5,678 nucleotides of DNA from an uncultured Clostridia bacterium (GTDB taxonomy: Bacteria > Bacillota > Clostridia > Oscillospirales > Acutalibacteraceae), in NCBI GenBank assembly GCA_946186535.1, contig CAMHNT010000145.1, positions 1 to 5,678 of the forward strand, written 5' to 3'. Positions 1 to 5,336 of the stretch are shown piece by piece (within the stretch, counting starts at the first letter, position 1; each line of letters starts with the position of its first letter). The notes under the pieces are model-generated. The model was not told where the DNA came from and did no database searches. It saw only the letters and a list, made by a program, of their open reading frames with translations. The position numbers and the translations under genes are program-made.

Positions 1-550
1 CCGCCGTAATCTCCTCAAAATCACTCGCAACCGTGCAGCTGTTAAGCTTTGTCTTGTCTGCCGCCGACATCGCTCCGGCTGTGGACGTTGTAGCAGTCGC
101 AAGACTGAGCCCACTGCTGTTAACGCTAAGTCCGTTAGCCGTTCCGATATTTATAGATACAATGTTAGTGTTTGATATATTGATACCGTTGCCGCCCATG
201 TATGTGTCAACCAGGTCGGATACAAGCAGATAGATATGACTCGTGTTGCCGTCGCCTGCCGCCGTATTAATAACAAAATCAATGTACTTGTCACCGACGC
301 TGTATCCGCTCACGGGGCTGTCCGCAGCCGTACAGGTCCTGATTTCAGCTGACTTCACAAGATAGTCCTTAGGTATGTTTATGACGTCCCCCAACGGCTC
401 GTCTTTCCGGTACAGACGGTAGCTTGCAAGATAGCCGTTTTCCGCAGTTTCAAGCCTCCTTACAGTATAGCCTCCTGCCGCATATCTGTTATCAAGCTCG
501 CTGAGATACGCATCAAGCGTATTCAGACTCGCAAATTTTACTGTTGACAT
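1..550 (-). CDS. Phage tail-fibre-like protein, N-terminal part (runs off left edge)
   Basis: This is probably a prophage tail-fibre or receptor-binding protein. I translated 183 codons back from an ATG at 548-550; the frame stays open to the window edge, so the C-terminus is missing. A short helical N-terminus (about residues 1-30) precedes a segment with the signature GDVINIPKDYLV (54-65) and VGDKYIDF (85-92), then a YLLVSDLVDTY stretch (108-118). I recall this domain from Firmicutes prophage fibres. The phage-fibre motif GAMSAADKTKLN lies at 159-170, after a Ser/Thr/Asn-rich, beta-repeat-like stretch. Such motifs usually precede shaft or receptor-binding repeats. The start is supported by a GAGGTGG ribosome site just upstream. 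The gene begins 15 nt after the stop of the BppU-like gene, so the two are probably co-transcribed. The family call rests on motif memory, not a search. Confidence 0.8.
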   Translation of the reverse strand, partial: MSTVKFASLNTLDAYLSELDNRYAAGGYTVRRLETAENGYLASYRLYRKDEPLGDVINIPKDYLVKSAEIRTCTAADSPVSGYSVGDKYIDFVINTAAGDGNTSHIYLLVSDLVDTYMGGNGINISNTNIVSINIGTANGLSVNSSGLSLATATTSTAGAMSAADKTKLNSCTVASDFEEITA

Positions 551-565
551 AATAATACCACCTCA

Positions 566-1105
566 TCAAAATAATACTTTAATATCGTCTTCAGTCAGCT
601 CTCCGACGATTTCATGGTTTTCAAGATAATTCTCAATATAACCGTCTATATTCTTCTCGTTGACGTTATGTTCAATAATCTCTGCCGCCGTCTGCATCGT
701 CCTTGAATACTGATCGAGAAGAGTCAGCTGACCGTCTTCAATGTAGCTCGTAACAGCCTTGTGCCGCTTTATTCCGATTTTCACTTCATTGGTGAGACCG
801 ATTGCGTCACCGTCCGAGAAAATCTTCAAAAACAACGTCAGTTCGCCGTCAACAGCAGTGTATCTGCCGCTCAGCAGAACCTCTGCTTCATACTTTCCCT
901 TTTTAAGAAACGCAAGCTGCACGATGTCTCCCGATCCCCTCGGATTAATAATATGACATTCAACAGTGCAGTCTTTCAGTCTGTGTCCGGATATTTCATC
1001 CTCCGCAATAATTCTCATGATTTCAAAGGAATTTTCTCCCTCAAAATTATCCGAATATTGTTTTGCACAGAGTTTCTTTCTGTCATTAAGGTAAAGAACA
1101 ATCAT
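566..1105 (-). CDS. BppU-like phage baseplate upper protein
   Basis: This 179-residue protein resembles the N-terminal Ig-like domain of phage BppU-type baseplate proteins, which attach receptor-binding proteins or fibres to the tail tip. Residues 1-118 alternate hydrophobic and polar residues as in a beta sandwich. They include a CTVECHIINP strand (46-55), a KYEAEVLLSG turn (71-80) and a GELTLFLKIFSDGD segment (87-100). Residues 123-160 look helical and could form the trimerising stalk, ending in an acidic tail. There is no signal peptide or membrane segment. The ATG at 1103-1105 follows an AAGGA ribosome site (1115-1119) with 9-nt spacing. The next gene, a fibre-like protein, follows after 15 nt in the usual tail order. 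It is unusual that no other tail gene lies upstream, and I see no convincing promoter. The role is inferred from fold-like pattern and neighbour. Confidence 0.7.
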   Translation of the reverse strand: MIVLYLNDRKKLCAKQYSDNFEGENSFEIMRIIAEDEISGHRLKDCTVECHIINPRGSGDIVQLAFLKKGKYEAEVLLSGRYTAVDGELTLFLKIFSDGDAIGLTNEVKIGIKRHKAVTSYIEDGQLTLLDQYSRTMQTAAEIIEHNVNEKNIDGYIENYLENHEIVGELTEDDIKVLF

Positions 1106-1294
1106 TTTTTCACATCCTTATATATGCTGATTTGATCCTCCAAACAGCCCAATAGATTAAAGGTAAAAAGTACCTTCATAACCCCCTTGAAAAACTGATT
1201 TTTTTGTATGCAACAATGCAAGCATAAAAACTTTTAATAATACTGAAAATTAGCAAACCGATTGAGCGACAGTAAATTTACGGGAGAGTTTTAT

Positions 1295-1320
1295 AAAAAT
1301 GCCGCAATACGGCATTTTTT
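1295..1320. terminator. Hairpin terminator, bidirectional
   Basis: A perfect 10-bp stem pairs 1295-1304 with 1310-1319 around a 5-nt CAATA loop. Its core is ATGCCG/CGGCAT, with an A run on the left arm and a T run on the right arm, so it can act on either strand. It sits between the phage module and the hairpin element and would stop read-through in both directions. Confidence 0.75.
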
Positions 1321-1332
1321 GGAGTAACGTTT

Positions 1333-1427
1333 GGTTAAGGGCTCCGTACCCCAAGGGCACTTGGCTTCGCCGGCGCAACTTAATAACCCGCCAGCCTTTT
1401 GAAAAAGGCTGGGCGAAAACTTTAACC
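1333..1427. repeat. GC-rich multi-hairpin intergenic element (candidate dispersed repeat)
   Basis: The element is bounded by GGTTAA (1333-1338) and its inverse TTAACC (1422-1427). Inside are CCAAG/CTTGG (1351-1355 with 1360-1364), GGC/GCC (1363-1371) and a 10-bp CCAGCCTTTT/AAAAGGCTGG inverted repeat (1391-1400 with 1403-1412). It is visibly more GC-rich than its flanks and carries no sensible ORF. It resembles dispersed extragenic repeats I recall from Clostridia genomes, but there is only one copy here, so its repeat status is inference. Confidence 0.4.
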
Positions 1428-1454
1428 GTCCTCTTTCAAACAATGTTTAGGATT

Positions 1455-1500
1455 TAAAAAATAAAAATCTCCCCGAGGATTCATAAAAATCCTCAGGGAG
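1455..1500 (-). terminator. Rho-independent terminator of the cysE operon
   Basis: On the minus strand a 13-bp stem (1488-1500 with 1469-1481, one G-T wobble) closes a 6-nt loop. It is followed by a U-rich tract, ATTTTTATTTTTT, at 1456-1468. The stem starts 21 nt after the stop codon of the substrate-binding protein gene. Position and strength make it the end of the cysE-binding-protein transcript. Confidence 0.93.
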
Positions 1501-1521
1501 TCCTTTATAAAAAATTAAAAT

Positions 1522-2583
1522 TTAATTTGTTTCATAACTCGTTTTTACCTTTTCGGCAGATGAATATTTCTCCGGAATTTCCATTTCAAGCTTTTCAAGA
1601 ATATCCGAATTGACATAAAGCGTGGAGTCGCTGATTTTCAGAACCGGCGTATCCGCTGCGCTCTGACCTCTCAGAACGGCTGCCGCAGTTTTTCCTGCTT
1701 CCTTTCCCATCTCTTCAAAGTCAAAGCAATAACCTGCGAGACATCCCTCTCTAACCTGTGAAAGGTTAACTCCGTATATCGGCTTCTCAGCAACTATTCC
1801 TCGGTTCACAATATTCCACGAATTCGCAGCAACCATATTGTCCGGCAGAAGAGTTATTGCGTCGACCTCGGAAAGAAGATCGTCGGCCGCACCGGAAAGC
1901 TCCGAAGGATCCGAAACGGCAGTATCAAAAATCTCTATGTCAAGCTTCTCCGCTTCTTCCTTCAGTATTTTCAGCTGCTCCTCCGTGTTCTGTTCGTCCT
2001 TCGTATAGATAACGCCCAGCTTCGTGATGTACGGCTGAAAGGTGTTTATCATGTTCAGCTGCTCTTTAATATCGAACTGAGCCGAAACTCCGGTACATTT
2101 GTTCACCGGCGTCTGTTCCGATTCCACGAGCTTCGCTCCGACCGGATCGGTAACCGCACAGAAAACAACCGGTATTTTCGAAGAGGTGCTGATTGACGAA
2201 TATACGGCTACGGATGCCGGAGTTCCGATGGTTACGATCAGATCGTAACCTCCGTTTATCGCAATATTCTGAGCCGCCTCCTCACAGTCGCTCTCGGCAG
2301 AATTTTCCGAACCGACTGTCACCTCATATTCGACGTTCGCTTCGTCAAGAGATTTTTTTACTCCTTCACAGCACTCGTTAAGAGAAGAGTAATCCATAAA
2401 CTGAATTATCGAAACCTTTGCTTTTCTCGTTGAGAGATTTTCCGTCATGCCTTCGCTTTCAGCCGCCGCTTCGCTTTCCTGCTCGGTCTCATCTTCAAAC
2501 GAAAGCTGACAGCCGCACATCGCCGATACAAAAATCAAAAAAGCGGCAAGGAAAACGGAAGCAAATTTTAAAAAACTTTTCAT
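1522..2583 (-). CDS. ABC_sub_bind (TrpX-like) substrate-binding lipoprotein
   Basis: This 353-residue protein is an extracytoplasmic substrate-binding component of an ABC importer, family ABC_sub_bind (TrpX-like). A signal peptide spans residues 1-24 with a plausible lipobox MCG-C25, followed by an acidic linker (28-50). Periplasmic-binding motifs come in family order: DLIVTIGTPAS (114-124), PVVFCAVTDPVGAKLV (138-153), TGVSAQFDIKEQ (164-175), LGVIYTKDEQNT (189-200), DAITLLPDN (241-249) and a C-terminal G-LAGYCFDFEEMGKEAG block (280-297). Length fits the family. The ATG lies 1 nt after the cysE stop with only a weak GGG-type ribosome site, suggesting translational coupling. No permease or ATPase gene follows; a terminator comes next. 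Known TrpX proteins bind aromatic amino acids, but the ligand cannot be read from this sequence. Nine cysteines are unusual for a surface protein. Confidence 0.9.
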   Translation of the reverse strand: MKSFLKFASVFLAAFLIFVSAMCGCQLSFEDETEQESEAAAESEGMTENLSTRKAKVSIIQFMDYSSLNECCEGVKKSLDEANVEYEVTVGSENSAESDCEEAAQNIAINGGYDLIVTIGTPASVAVYSSISTSSKIPVVFCAVTDPVGAKLVESEQTPVNKCTGVSAQFDIKEQLNMINTFQPYITKLGVIYTKDEQNTEEQLKILKEEAEKLDIEIFDTAVSDPSELSGAADDLLSEVDAITLLPDNMVAANSWNIVNRGIVAEKPIYGVNLSQVREGCLAGYCFDFEEMGKEAGKTAAAVLRGQSAADTPVLKISDSTLYVNSDILEKLEMEIPEKYSSAEKVKTSYETN

Positions 2584-2584
2584 T

Positions 2585-3544
2585 TTAAATTACCCAATCC
2601 CAGAATTCGTTTGCGTTGTTTTCGGAGGAAGAGCTTCTGCTGAACTCAAGCTCCGGATTCTTTACGCTGACTCTCATTCCTTTCGAAACGGAGCTTACTA
2701 TGAACGCATTTCCTCCGATCGTTGCGCCGTCGCCGATAACGGTTTCTCCTCCGAGAACCGAAGTTCCGGAGTATATCGTGACGTTGTCACCGAGAGTCGG
2801 ATGACGCTTGACTCCTCGAAGCTGCTGTCCCTTTCTCGTTGAGAGCGCACCAAGAGTCACGCCCTGATAGATTTTCACATTCTCTCCGATAACCGTCGTT
2901 TCACCGATAACGACTCCCGTGCCGTGGTCGATGAAAAAGTATTTTCCGATAGTCGCACCCGGGTGAATATCGATACCCGTAATGTTGTGAGCATACTCTG
3001 TGATGATTCTCGGAATCAACGGAACACCGAGAACATAAAGCTCATGGGCTATTCTGTAAACCGTTATCGCAAAAAGTCCCGGATAGCAGAAAATTATCTC
3101 GTCCGTGCTGAATGCGGCAGGATCTCCGTTGAAAGCCGCCACAACGTCCGTGGCAAGGTACTCCCTGATCTTCGGAAGAGTTTTCAGAAAATCATACGTT
3201 ATGGAATCCGCTTTCCGATTTATCTCGTCCCTTGAATACTCAGCGTCGGTTTTTATGTTGTCAAGAGCTTTCGCAATCTGCTTTTTAAGGTGATACTGAA
3301 TGAACTCCAGTCTTTCGCCTGCAAGATAGCGCGCGTATTCGCTTCTGACCTTGTTGTTGTCGAAAAATCCGGGAAAAAGAATACGTCTTATTTCCTCTAC
3401 GACATTTATCAGAATTTCCTTGTTTATGATATTATCCTTGTCGATTCTGCAAATCAACTCATGCGTTTCATAGCTGTCAAGCAGAAGCTCGACGAGATTG
3501 GCAACATCTCCGCTGCCTTCTGATATCCCTTTATCGGAACACAT
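2585..3544 (-). CDS. cysE: Serine O-acetyltransferase, EpsC/CysE type
   Basis: The enzyme transfers acetyl from acetyl-CoA to L-serine, giving O-acetylserine, the substrate of cysteine synthase; it is cytoplasmic. The 319 residues comprise an alpha-helical N-terminal domain (about 1-180) and a left-handed beta-helix of hexapeptide repeats (about 188-290). The active-site block is intact: GIDIHPGATIG (190-200) and DHGTGVVIGET (206-216), with catalytic pair D192 and H207 spaced as D143/H158 in E. coli CysE, plus KRHPTLGD (246-253). The length suits the longer EpsC-type family. The chosen ATG follows GGGAAAGGAGG with good spacing. An in-frame ATG 90 nt upstream would overlap the promoter and is rejected. 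The protein ends in FWDWVI; a C-terminal isoleucine is the residue CysE enzymes insert into the cysteine synthase active site. It is the first gene of a two-gene operon. Confidence 0.96.
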   Translation of the reverse strand: MCSDKGISEGSGDVANLVELLLDSYETHELICRIDKDNIINKEILINVVEEIRRILFPGFFDNNKVRSEYARYLAGERLEFIQYHLKKQIAKALDNIKTDAEYSRDEINRKADSITYDFLKTLPKIREYLATDVVAAFNGDPAAFSTDEIIFCYPGLFAITVYRIAHELYVLGVPLIPRIITEYAHNITGIDIHPGATIGKYFFIDHGTGVVIGETTVIGENVKIYQGVTLGALSTRKGQQLRGVKRHPTLGDNVTIYSGTSVLGGETVIGDGATIGGNAFIVSSVSKGMRVSVKNPELEFSRSSSSENNANEFWDWVI

Positions 3545-3575
3545 TTTTAATCCTCCTTTCCCAAAATATATTATA

Positions 3576-3604
3576 ATTATATATGCATTCGGAAATAAAG
3601 TCAA
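3576..3604 (-). promoter_or_regulatory. Sigma-A promoter of the cysE operon
   Basis: On the minus strand, TTGACT (3599-3604) and TATAAT (3576-3581) are separated by exactly 17 nt. Transcription should begin near 3569, giving a leader of about 25 nt that contains only the ribosome site. That is too short for a T-box or riboswitch. It also rules out the longer cysE start at 3634, which lies upstream of the promoter. Confidence 0.9.
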
Positions 3605-3676
3605 CATTATTAAAACAGCAGCCACGGAAATCAATTTTCTTTTAAAGAAATATTATTTAACTTTTTTTCTTACATT

Positions 3677-3814
3677 TTACTTGCATTTAATGCAAAATAC
3701 GGGGGCTTTCCGGTCGCCCCCGCGCCCCTTCGGTATCAAAAAAGATATAATTATATGACAAGATTTTAAAAATTGATTTACGTGAACAGCCGCCGGCAGG
3801 TTCTCTGCCGTCAT
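3677..3814 (-). CDS. Doubtful small ORF (45 aa) upstream of cysE
   Basis: A minus-strand ATG at 3812-3814 is preceded by GGGAGG (3825-3830) with a 10-nt spacer, a credible ribosome site. The frame runs 45 codons to TAA. It has a hydrophobic HIIISFLIP patch (20-28) and a basic, cysteine-containing end, APVFCIKCK (37-45). I do not recognise the product. The last third is read from the GC hairpin at 3700-3722 and the palindrome at 3681-3695, so it may be a chance frame over non-coding structure. No clear promoter or dedicated terminator is visible. It lies on the same strand as cysE, about 130 nt upstream of it. Confidence 0.2.
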   Translation of the reverse strand: MTAENLPAAVHVNQFLKSCHIIISFLIPKGRGGDRKAPVFCIKCK

Positions 3815-3944
3815 AAATCAGGATCCTCCCGAATACATACTATGAAAAAATTCCGAAAGCGAACACTTTCCCGATAAAAAACAAATGTTCTTACCGAAGC
3901 TTACTGTTATGGAGCATAACGCAATCATATCCGACAAAAGAATT

Positions 3945-3980
3945 GACCGGGCAGTCTTTTGAACCGCCCGGTCTTTTTTT
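3945..3980. terminator. Strong hairpin terminator, best in the forward direction
   Basis: The stem GACCGGGC (3945-3952) pairs with GCCCGGTC (3966-3973) around a 13-nt loop, followed by seven T at 3974-3980. Read forward this is a textbook intrinsic terminator, but no forward gene precedes it. Read on the minus strand it begins 53 nt after the lipoprotein stop and is followed only by AATTCTTTT, so it could still end that gene less efficiently. Confidence 0.75.
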
Positions 3981-4026
3981 CACGGAGACTTAATGCATCA
4001 ATCCCCATTGACATTTTATTCTGCTC

Positions 4027-4854
4027 TTACGGAAGCCAAGAGATGCCGACTTCCTCGAGCTGATTTGTCTCCTCGTCGAAATTGAATGTATAACCGCTTG
4101 ATCCCATATATACCTCGGAATCGACCTTATATGTCACTTGGCCATATTCGTAGGAATCTGTAGGCTCGGGGCTGTTTTCAAGCAGCTCGTCCTTTGTGAG
4201 GTAAAGCGGGAATGCAAAGCTCAGGTGCTCCGAAGCGTCATTGATGGAATCATAGATCTCCTCAACGAGACTGTCATCATAGTCGTCATGCGGAACGTAT
4301 ATTGTGTACCATCTTACGTATGAAAGCAGACATTCCTTCTCGGTGAGACTGTCGGAGGTCTGATTCATAAAGTTGACCTGCATAGATGTCAGATCGTTGA
4401 TTTTCAATGTGTATGTGGATGTCTCGTAGTTGGGGTTAACATTGTTGTCGGCATTTTTGAGTTCCGATTCTCTGAAGGGGAGTCCTCCGTCGATGAGATC
4501 CTGCAAAGTTGCTTCGCCCAGCTTGTAGAGTTTACCGTCATAAACAAAGCTTCTGTTGTCAAGGTCTGCGTATGTCTCGCTCAGACCGTCGGCAAGAAAA
4601 AACTCGTTGTATTCAAGCACGATCTCGGATTCGTCCGAATCTTCTTCCGAACTTTCCTCCACACTTTCTTCCGCCTCGTCAGGAGTCTCCTCGGTGCTCT
4701 CGTCCTCGCTCACTTGGCTTTCGGTCTCGCTGATGTCAGCAACAGAAACGACTTCGCTTTCGGTTTCTTCGGTGTCGTTTGAAGCGGGCGATGTGCCGCA
4801 CGCTGATAATATCAATGCCATTGCAAGTGAAACCGCCAAAACATGTTTTTTCAT
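4027..4854 (-). CDS. Secreted lipoprotein with acidic linker, function unknown
   Basis: This 275-residue protein is probably membrane-anchored and surface-exposed. It starts MKKHVLAVSLAMALILSAC with a clear lipobox LSA-C19. Residues 28-78 form a disordered linker dominated by Glu, Asp, Ser and Thr. The globular part (about 80-275) contains FVYDGKLYKLGEATLQDLID (103-122) and NNVNPNY (137-143). It ends with YTFNFDEETNQLEEVGIS (255-272), a beta-hairpin-like pattern seen in small bacterial lipoproteins of PepSY/BLIP-like fold. I do not recognise a named family, and that fold suggestion is inference. The chosen ATG has AGGAGG with a 10-nt spacer; an in-frame ATG 60 nt upstream lacks a signal-peptide start and is less likely. 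It appears monocistronic, with its own promoter about 130 nt upstream and a possible terminator downstream. Confidence 0.85.
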   Translation of the reverse strand: MKKHVLAVSLAMALILSACGTSPASNDTEETESEVVSVADISETESQVSEDESTEETPDEAEESVEESSEEDSDESEIVLEYNEFFLADGLSETYADLDNRSFVYDGKLYKLGEATLQDLIDGGLPFRESELKNADNNVNPNYETSTYTLKINDLTSMQVNFMNQTSDSLTEKECLLSYVRWYTIYVPHDDYDDSLVEEIYDSINDASEHLSFAFPLYLTKDELLENSPEPTDSYEYGQVTYKVDSEVYMGSSGYTFNFDEETNQLEEVGISWLP

Positions 4855-4986
4855 TTTGAAAAATCCTCCTAAGATCACGGTTATCGGTCGTCTGTCCGCA
4901 TTGCGCAAAAACAAGCGTAACGATCGTCGAAATTTTTTCCGCTTATTTCTTAATTAACATTGTCATTAAAATTAGACAACAGGTTC

Positions 4987-5015
4987 ATTCTACCACCCCG
5001 AATCAATTTTGTCAA
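4987..5015 (-). promoter_or_regulatory. Sigma-A promoter of the lipoprotein gene
   Basis: On the minus strand, TTGACA (5010-5015, full consensus) and TAGAAT (4987-4992) are spaced by exactly 17 nt. Initiation near 4980 would give a 5' leader of about 125 nt. A perfect inverted repeat, TTTTGTCAACAAAA (5007-5020), overlaps the -35 box and could bind a regulator. Confidence 0.85.
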
Positions 5016-5252
5016 CAAAACTATTCGCAGTGTTTATCTTTTTACTATAACCAACGCATATAAAAATTCATATACTTTATTGAAAAATACGTAAAAAATT
5101 TCATATGTAATGATTCGATTTTTCTTTGGAGAACAGCTTGTTTTTAAATACTTCTGATATTATACATAAGAAAAATAAAGTTATGCATCCGATTTTGTAC
5201 ACACAAACAATATTATTTACAAATTATTCATAATTTAATTTCAGCGTTTCTA

Positions 5253-5281
5253 TTGTAGTAAAACAAATTATCATGTATAAT
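5253..5281 (+). promoter_or_regulatory. Putative promoter of the Mrr-like gene
   Basis: A perfect -10 box TATAAT (5276-5281) is preceded, with 17-nt spacing, by a weak -35 TTGTAG (5253-5258, three of six matches). Initiation near 5288 would leave a leader of about 50 nt before the start codon. Confidence 0.5.
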
Positions 5282-5336
5282 TAATGTGAAAATTATTCCA
5301 TTTGACGTACTGAAACTGAATAGAGGTGAAAAGATC

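Larger units (their letters stand above)
1106..1521. other. Intergenic spacer between phage genes and the cysE operon
   Basis: No convincing gene lies here. The spacer holds, in order, the ribosome site of the BppU-like gene, a small inverted repeat AAGGTA/TACCTT (1160-1176), and a direct repeat ATGCAA (1208-1213 and 1216-1221). After these come a terminator hairpin (1295-1320), a GC-rich hairpin element (1333-1427) and the terminator of the upstream operon (1455-1500). A 25-codon minus-strand frame at 1102-1179 overlaps the BppU-like start by 4 nt but has poor ribosome-site spacing. I found no -35/-10 pair good enough to call as the phage promoter. Confidence 0.6.
3545..4026. other. Intergenic region upstream of cysE
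   Basis: Apart from the cysE promoter, this region holds two perfect 15-nt palindromes (3636-3650 and 3681-3695) and a GC-rich hairpin CGGGGGC/GCCCCCG (3700-3706 with 3716-3722). It also has a CGGCAG/CTGCCG hairpin (3794-3810), a GTTATG/CATAAC inverted repeat (3906-3920) and a terminator (3945-3980). The only small frame with a ribosome site is the doubtful 45-codon ORF at 3677-3814 on the minus strand. No homology-recognisable gene is visible. Confidence 0.6.
4855..5336. other. AT-rich divergent intergenic region
   Basis: No gene is visible. The left part is the roughly 125-nt leader and promoter of the lipoprotein gene. A TTGTC/GACAA inverted repeat (4960-4979) lies at the start of that leader. 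The right part, from about 5020, is strikingly AT-rich and carries two similar AAATT(T)CATAT stretches (about 5064-5074 and 5096-5106). A weak forward promoter-like pair, TTGTTT-17-TATACA (5138-5166), and the nearer promoter of the nuclease gene (5253-5281) are also here. Confidence 0.6.

Noticed and set aside
761..1135. Forward 124-codon frame over the BppU-like gene
   Set aside because: It is opposite a better-supported gene that has a ribosome site and family-like motifs; no ribosome site or recognisable domain.
1106..1521. Phage attachment site or tRNA at the module boundary
   Set aside because: No tRNA-like sequence, and no pair of direct repeats that could serve as att sites within the window.
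2924..3523. Forward frames of 62-103 codons opposite cysE
   Set aside because: All lie inside the clearly conserved acetyltransferase gene on the other strand.
3545..3575. T-box or other riboswitch for cysteine control of cysE
   Set aside because: The predicted leader is only about 25 nt, with no room for such a structure.
3545..3634. N-terminal extension of cysE to an upstream ATG
   Set aside because: The extension would cover the -35/-10 promoter, and the downstream ATG has the strong AGGAGG site.
3909..3962. Forward 17-codon frame ending inside the terminator loop
   Set aside because: There is no ribosome site, and the ATG sits within an inverted repeat; probably chance.
4855..4914. N-terminal extension of the lipoprotein
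   Set aside because: It would put 20 non-signal residues before a perfect lipoprotein signal peptide, and the AGGAGG site favours the start at 4854.
4556..4957. Forward 133-codon serine-rich frame
   Set aside because: It is the antisense shadow of the acidic Glu/Ser codons of the lipoprotein linker, with no ribosome site and no protein-like composition.
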